A stretch of DNA of 64,000 bases from Firmicutes bacterium UBA2116 (GTDB lineage: Bacteria; Bacillota; Clostridia; Tissierellales; Sedimentibacteraceae), in the NCBI GenBank assembly GCA_002331025.1, contig DCYG01000026.1:1-64000 (forward strand). Direction: 5' to 3'. Of this stretch, positions 60,279 through 64,000 are shown one piece after another. Numbering within the stretch: the stretch's first letter is position 1; each line of letters starts with the position of its first letter. Both the position numbers and the translations under genes were made by a program. Below the pieces are notes generated by a model. It searched no databases. It was not told where the DNA came from and was given only the letters and a program-made list of their open reading frames with translations.

Positions 60279-60478
60279 GTAAGCGCTGAAAAAAAGACCG
60301 TATTAACTAAGCTGCTAAAATGTGATATAATGGAAGCAGGAGCAATACGGTTATTTGTTTGCCAATAAGTCTTTATTTGTAAGCGCTGAAAAAAAGACCG
60401 TATTAACTAAGCTGCTAAAATGTGATATAATGGAAGCAGGAGCAATACGGTTATTTGTTTGCCAATAAGTCTTTATTT
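60279..60478. repeat. Exact 100-bp tandem duplication at an IS66 end
   Basis: 60279-60378 and 60379-60478 are identical 100-base units that begin GTAAGCGCTGAAAAAAAGACC, which is an IS66-type terminal inverted repeat start. The second unit ends just inside the transposase 3' end. It is the result of a duplication at the element end. Confidence 0.85.
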
Positions 60479-61218
60479 ACCTTGAGCACTTCCGAAGCAG
60501 ATACCTTCACATAATCAGGAAGAGAATCTGACCAAGGCAGATATTGTTTCAGCTGTTCTTCGTCAGTTGGGTTTTCTAACTGTGGAAGCTCTGTAAGCAG
60601 ATATTCTATATATTTAAATACATTTAGGTTATTAATACCGGCAGACTCAACCAATGAATACATAACCGCATTGCACACAGCTCCGGCAGGTGTATCTGCA
60701 AACAGCCATGCTCTCCTGTGAACTGCAAAAGGTCTTATTGACCTTTCCACTAAATTTGTAGTCAAAGGTATTCTTCCGTCATTCAAGAACTGTCCAAGTT
60801 CTACATGTTGATTTTTTATGTACGTTAATGCTTCTTTAAGTTTTTCGTTGGTTATTATTTTCTTAGACGTTTTTTCATGCCACGCTAAAATTTCCTCATA
60901 AACTGGTCTTGAAAATTTATTTCTTTTTTCAAGCCTTTCATCATCAGGCATATCTGATAGCTTTTCTTCTATTTCAAACAGGCGCTTTACGTATTTAAGA
61001 CCTTCTTCTGCCGCAGTTCCTTTTATTGGTTTCTTTCTATCATCCAGAGGAATGGAGTCCAACAGCTTTCTTCGAAAATGTGCCCAGCACTCGGCGTGTA
61101 AAGCTTCCGGCACAGCGTTATATCCGCCGTATCCGTCTGTTACAAATATTCCCCTGTAGTTTTCAAGCATGCTCTTTGCCATTTCCGAGCTCCTGCTTGG
61201 ACTATACTTGAATACTAA
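60451..61218 (-). pseudogene. IS66-family transposase, N-terminal half missing
   Basis: About 255 residues match the C-terminal half of an IS66 TnpC: KYSPSRSSEMAKSMLENYRGIFVTDGYGGYNAVPEALHAECWAHFRRKL (first acidic residues) and LTTNLVERSIRPFAVHRRAWLFADTPAGAVCNAVMYSLVESAG. The usual N-terminal about 250 residues and the small ORFs tnpA and tnpB are absent. The break at about 61218 joins REP-like repeat DNA (GGACACGGGG). The frame reads on to an ATG in the repeat, but that is not the real gene start. Confidence 0.88.
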
Positions 61219-61360
61219 GGACACGGGAAGGACACGGGGACGGTTCATTTGTCCTTTTTGAGGGTGTTAGGACACGGGGACGTTTCATTTGTCTTTTTTG
61301 GAAGGACACAGGGACGTCAGGCTGTGGAAGGACATAGGGACGTTTTATTTGTCTTTTTTG
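61217..61360. repeat. Cluster of REP-like repeats (GGACACGGGGACGGTTCATTTGTC)
   Basis: Three to four tandem, imperfect copies lie between the IS66 break and the HEPN promoter. One (about 61236-61270) reads GGGACGGTTCATTTGTCCTTTTTGAGGGTGTTA, the same sequence that forms the 3' end of the RAYT gene. They carry the repeat family into this locus, perhaps through RAYT activity. Confidence 0.72.
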
Positions 61361-61575
61361 TATAAGCGAAGGGATAGGTTGTTGTAAAAATAAAAGTAAT
61401 AATTGTGAGATGATTTTTGAGAAAAATAGAAATTAAGTGATTATTGACCTTTATTTAGTAATATGATATGCTACAATTACAAGCAAATTAATATAAATTA
61501 TACTCTAAGTTATAAGTTATATAAGTTATATAGCTATAAAAAAATGAGAAGGTATTATAAATGAACAGTAAGATA
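61327..61575 (+). repeat. Left direct repeat flanking the HEPN-MNT module
   Basis: About 245 bp shared, with few differences, with 62275-62506: from the GGGACGTTTTATTTGTC repeat, through GTATAAG.GAAGGGATAGG, the promoter and leader, to the start codon and first five codons (MNSKI) of the HEPN gene. The left copy has an extra ATAAGTTATATAAGTTAT tract. Confidence 0.88.
61444..61472 (+). promoter_or_regulatory. Promoter of the HEPN-MNT module
   Basis: TTGACC (61444-61449), 17-nt spacer, TATGCT (61467-61472). An identical copy lies in the right direct repeat. Confidence 0.6.
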
Positions 61576-61944
61576 CAATATTGGATGGATTTAGCTGAAT
61601 ATGATATTGAAACGGCAAAAGCAATGCTGCAAACAGGCCGATATCTTTACGTTGGCTTTATGTGTCACCAAACCATAGAAAAAGCACTAAAAGCTGTAAT
61701 TTCTAAAAATGATGTTTTACCTCCCAAAACACATGGACTAATGAAATTAGCACAGCTTGCAGATATTTACGAACTTATGAATGAAAGTAAAAAGGATTTA
61801 TTAGATACTCTTGATCCTTTGAATGTTGCAGCTAGATACCCAGAGCAAAAGGATAAATTGGCAGTAACGTTAACGCAGGATAGATGTAAGGCTATTTTAG
61901 AAGAAACGGAGGACTTACTATGTTGGATAAAGAAACAGTTGTAA
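61561..61944 (+). CDS. HEPN-domain protein of a HEPN-MNT toxin-antitoxin pair
   Basis: This 127-residue protein matches the HEPN family: YWMDLAEYDIETAKAMLQTGRYLYVGFMCHQTIEKALKAVI (about residues 7-47), then PPKTHGLMKLAQLA. The Rx4-6H motif of HEPN ribonucleases is not visible; the only R to H pair in the core is R27 and H36, so it may be an inactive, ligand-binding or differently built member. It overlaps the nucleotidyltransferase gene by 25 nt. A paired toxin-antitoxin with AMPylation control is known for this family; direction of action here is inferred. Confidence 0.85.
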   Translation: MNSKIQYWMDLAEYDIETAKAMLQTGRYLYVGFMCHQTIEKALKAVISKNDVLPPKTHGLMKLAQLADIYELMNESKKDLLDTLDPLNVAARYPEQKDKLAVTLTQDRCKAILEETEDLLCWIKKQL

Positions 61945-62237
61945 AGTTGGCAGAGAGATATGCTTTGGAAGTTGTAAAGATGTTAAATCCTCAGGCAGTT
62001 GTTCTTTTTGGTTCTTATGCGAAAGGTACTGCAAAGGCTGATAGTGATATTGATATTGCAGTGATATTAAATGACTTTACAGGTGACTATCTTGAAATAT
62101 ACAAACAGCTATATCGTCTTCGACGAAATATAAGTGCTGATATAGAACCAGTTCTTTTGGATTCATCACGAGATGATAGCGGATTTGTCGCAGAGGTTTT
62201 AAAAACAGGGCAAATTTTGGGAACGCATCTCAATTAA
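61920..62237 (+). CDS. MNT-type minimal nucleotidyltransferase
   Basis: This 105-residue protein has LFGSYAKGTAKADSDIDIAVIL, which is the GSx10DxD catalytic motif (G31 S32, D43, D45), and a third acidic residue in ISADIEPVLLD (about 112-ish in longer homologues; here near 77). It is the probable antitoxin or modifier of the HEPN protein. The 25-nt overlap implies translational coupling. Confidence 0.88.
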   Translation: MLDKETVVKLAERYALEVVKMLNPQAVVLFGSYAKGTAKADSDIDIAVILNDFTGDYLEIYKQLYRLRRNISADIEPVLLDSSRDDSGFVAEVLKTGQILGTHLN

Positions 62238-62248
62238 CTTGCAAGAAG

Positions 62249-62308
62249 GACACAAGGACACGAAGGACACGGGGAAGGACACGGGGACGTTTCATTTGTC
62301 TTTTTTGT
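62249..62308. repeat. REP-like repeats after the MNT gene
   Basis: AAGGACACAAGGACACGAAGGACACGGGGAAGGACACGGGGACGTTTCATTTGTC: tandem partial copies of the REP family, running into the right direct repeat. Confidence 0.68.
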
Positions 62309-62506
62309 ATAAGTGAAGGGATAGGCTGTTGCAAAGATAAAAGTAATAATTGTGAGATGATTTTTGAGAAAAATAGAAATTAAGCGATTATTGACCTTTA
62401 TTTAGTAATATGATATGCTACAATTACAAGCAAATTAATATAAATTATACTCTAAGTTATATAGCTATAAAAAAATGAGAAGGTATTATAAATGAACAGT
62501 AAGATA
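62275..62506 (+). repeat. Right direct repeat flanking the HEPN-MNT module
   Basis: About 230 bp nearly identical to 61327-61575, including the promoter, leader, ATG (62492-62494) and first five HEPN codons. The similarity stops at AAGATA, followed by GAAACCACCGGG. Therefore the copy holds only the control region, not the genes. Confidence 0.88.
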
Positions 62507-62507
62507 G

Positions 62508-62562
62508 AAACCACCGGGAAACCACCGGGACGCTTCATTTGTCATTTTTGAGGGTGTTATCA
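62508..62562. repeat. REP-like repeat at the RAYT 3' end
   Basis: GAAACCACCGGGAAACCACCGGGACGCTTCATTTGTCATTTTTGAGGGTGTTATC: its right half is also the last codons of the RAYT gene (NTLKNDK). Confidence 0.75.
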
Positions 62563-63293
62563 ACAACAGTTTTGCTTATGCCGAAAATTCTTGCTAATTG
62601 TCTGATACTTGTATTTTCTTTTTTATAAACCTCTTGGATAATTTGTCTTTTTTTATCCATACTCAAGATCGGTAAATTTGATATTTTATAAAGATTTATT
62701 ATCATATCAGTCATTTTTTTATCACTGTATTTTGCATTTTTTATATCGAGGCATTTATCATCATTAGATTCATTTGTATAAGCATTGAATTCGTCAAATG
62801 TTTTAAAATAGCTTTGAATTAAATCTCCGTCTATAAGGGTTTTTTGTTCATTATAAAATAAATAGTATTCTCCGAAACTGCTCCATTTATATTCTCTTGC
62901 ATTGACAACAATACTTGCTTTTACAGGGTTTTGATGAATATATCTTAAAACAGTAAGCAAATATTGTTCTGAATTTACGGGTTCACTTAAATATCTGTTT
63001 TGTAACAGATGACCGATCCTGTCATATTTTTTATTATGCCATCCGGCATAAGCAACGGTTATACGCTTAATACTCGTTCCAATTTCTTCGCTTTCTTGTA
63101 ATAACAGGTGTACGTGATTATCCATTAAGCAATATCCAAAGACATTAAAGTTGCCTTTTTCTTTTGCTTTTTTGATATCATTAATAAATTTTAATTTATC
63201 CTCATTTTCTAAAAAGATATTTCTTTTGTCTATTCCTCTCAGCATGATATGATATATTCCGGTATTACTTTTTATTCTTGCTTTTCTGGGCAT
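62535..63293 (-). CDS. REP-associated tyrosine transposase (RAYT, IS200-like)
   Basis: This 252-residue protein starts PRKARIKSNTGIYHIMLRGIDKRNIFLENEDK and has the HUH motif in YCLMDNHVHLLLQ (about residues 60-72) and a candidate catalytic Tyr in LLTVLRYIHQNPVKASIV. A C-terminal HTH (SIRQLARIFGISKTVVDNTLK) lies at the end. I chose the ATG at 63293 after GAGGTG. RAYTs move or maintain REP repeats (family knowledge), and REP-like DNA is all around. Gene seems complete. Confidence 0.88.
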   Translation of the reverse strand: MPRKARIKSNTGIYHIMLRGIDKRNIFLENEDKLKFINDIKKAKEKGNFNVFGYCLMDNHVHLLLQESEEIGTSIKRITVAYAGWHNKKYDRIGHLLQNRYLSEPVNSEQYLLTVLRYIHQNPVKASIVVNAREYKWSSFGEYYLFYNEQKTLIDGDLIQSYFKTFDEFNAYTNESNDDKCLDIKNAKYSDKKMTDMIINLYKISNLPILSMDKKRQIIQEVYKKENTSIRQLARIFGISKTVVDNTLKNDK

Positions 63294-63500
63294 ATGACAC
63301 CTCACCGATATTTAATTATGCCAAATTTTACAAGTTTTGATATTTTATTATATCATTTATTACAATATAAGCAACTTGTTAATAACAAAAATTTATTTTT
63401 GTAATGGAATTTATAATTGGTAGTAATAAAAATTAAACACTTGAAAATTTATATTTATTGTTATATTATTATGTCATAAATACAAAGCGGGAGCAATGGT

Positions 63501-64000
63501 GTGAAAATACAAAATCCACATGATAAATTTTTTAAAGAGACCTTTGGGAAAATAGGTGTTGCAAAAGATTTTATAAATAACTATCTTCCACAGGAAATTA
63601 AGGATATAATGGATATTGATAAATTGGAACTTCAGAAGGATAGCTTTGTAAATGAAGAACTCGAAGAAGGTTTTACTGATATCTTATTTAAATCAAATAT
63701 AAATTCTGAGGAAGGATATATTTATTTTCTGTTTGAACATAAGAGTTATCCAAGTAAGGATGCAGTTTTTCAATTACTTAAATACATGATAAAAATTTGG
63801 GAAATGAAAATAAAAAAAGAAGGCGTCAGTGAACTTCCCATTATTATTCCCATATTAATATATCATGGAAAAGAAAAATGGAATTCAAAGATTATGCTTG
63901 GGGAAATGATAACAGGATACAATACGTTATCGGGAAATATTAAAAAATATATTCCAAATTACGAATATCTGTTGTTTAATATTTCAAAATACTCAGATGA
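63501..64000 (+). CDS. Rpn-family recombination-promoting nuclease/putative transposase (cut by window edge)
   Basis: The first about 166 residues are visible: KIQNPHDKFFKETFGKIGVAKDFINNYLPQ at the start, then FTDILFKSNINSEEGYIYFLFEHKSYPSKDAVFQLLKYMIKIWE, the PD-(D/E)xK nuclease-like core of the PDDEXK_2/Rpn family. Start GTG at 63501 with GGGAG upstream; the ATG at 63496 hits a stop. The C-terminus lies beyond base 64000. Confidence 0.85.
   Translation, partial: MKIQNPHDKFFKETFGKIGVAKDFINNYLPQEIKDIMDIDKLELQKDSFVNEELEEGFTDILFKSNINSEEGYIYFLFEHKSYPSKDAVFQLLKYMIKIWEMKIKKEGVSELPIIIPILIYHGKEKWNSKIMLGEMITGYNTLSGNIKKYIPNYEYLLFNISKYSD

Larger units (their letters stand above)
62238..62534. other. 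Repeat-only gap between MNT and RAYT genes
   Basis: It is filled by REP-like repeats (62249-62308), the right direct repeat (62275-62506) and the REP at 62508-62562. No gene seen. Confidence 0.8.

Noticed and set aside
60186..60368. Plus-strand open frame after the S-layer gene
   Set aside because: Runs through a REP-like repeat and the first unit of the IS66-end duplication; opposite to the transposase.
60279..60478. CRISPR-like tandem repeat
   Set aside because: Only two units of 100 bp with no spacers; it is an IS end duplication.
61219..61248. Extending the IS66 open frame to its first ATG at 61248
   Set aside because: The extra residues (MNRPRVLPVS) are encoded by REP-like DNA; the true transposase N-terminus is missing.
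61327..62506. Direct repeats as phage attachment sites
   Set aside because: The repeats are about 230 bp and contain a promoter and start codon, and no integrase is encoded between them.
1..64000. tRNA or rRNA genes
   Set aside because: I did not see any tRNA cloverleaf pattern (GGTTCRANYCC) or rRNA sequence on either strand by eye; a tRNAscan run would settle it.

Overview
The window looks like a low-GC, spore-forming, amino-acid-fermenting anaerobe of the Clostridia/Tissierellia type; a Sedimentibacter-like organism is my best guess, from gene content only. The basis is AT-rich DNA with strong AGGAGG ribosome binding sites, sporulation genes (gerA-type operon, spoIIR), and a complete set of lysine aminomutase genes. 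Bases 1-11,000 hold the replication origin in the standard Firmicute order: jag-yidC-yidD-rnpA-rpmH on the minus strand, oriC with DnaA boxes, then dnaA-dnaN-yaaA-recF-gyrB-gyrA on the plus strand. A STAS protein, a degenerate anti-sigma kinase and a SigB-like sigma factor follow, then a large UPF0182 membrane protein.

From 15 to 25 kb there are a VOC/glyoxalase protein, a soluble chemoreceptor-like protein, an acetyltransferase, a minus-strand redox cluster (ccdA, HxlR regulator, thioredoxin-reductase-like flavoprotein, thioredoxin), a DUF2156 protein, a DUF1538 membrane protein with two PII-like genes, and an HtrA-type protease. Catabolic genes fill 24.6-27.5 kb (CoA-transferase A/B and thiolase, minus strand) and 36-43.6 kb (kdd, kamA, kamB, kamC, kamD, kamE). 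Between them lie the germination genes, spoIIR, a PAS-containing sigma-54 activator, a DUF1934 protein and murI. Well-formed sigma-54 promoters precede both kdd and the thiolase gene, so the activator probably controls lysine-to-butyrate/acetate fermentation at both ends. The genes kce and kal, needed between the kdd product and the CoA-ester stage, are not in the window.

The 43.8-51 kb stretch is the most unusual. Two near-identical type I toxin-antitoxin-like modules, each encoding a 25-residue TxpA/BsrG-like membrane peptide with convergent promoters and terminal inverted repeats, flank a DesK/NarL-type two-component system. A lipoprotein and an ABC-2 exporter with two permeases follow. 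Next come a small PBECR-like putative nuclease, a strongly promoted structured RNA of unknown family, a Lon-like protease, cinA, an M14 carboxypeptidase, a DUF308-like protein and a large S-layer protein.

The last 4 kb are accessory: a truncated IS66 copy with a 100-bp tandem duplication at its end, a HEPN-MNT module between about 230-bp direct repeats, a REP-associated tyrosine transposase (RAYT) with its repeats, and the start of an Rpn-family nuclease.

The window is rich in small dispersed palindromic repeats. The most striking is a GGGGACA...TGTCCCC hairpin present seven times. Every copy is in the sense orientation of the gene that follows, six of the seven end 19-35 nt before a start codon, and the stems show compensatory changes. 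A second family (GTCATTCTGAGCG...) occurs in intergenic DNA, builds the apparent terminator of the kam operon, and is inserted in frame inside the carboxypeptidase gene.
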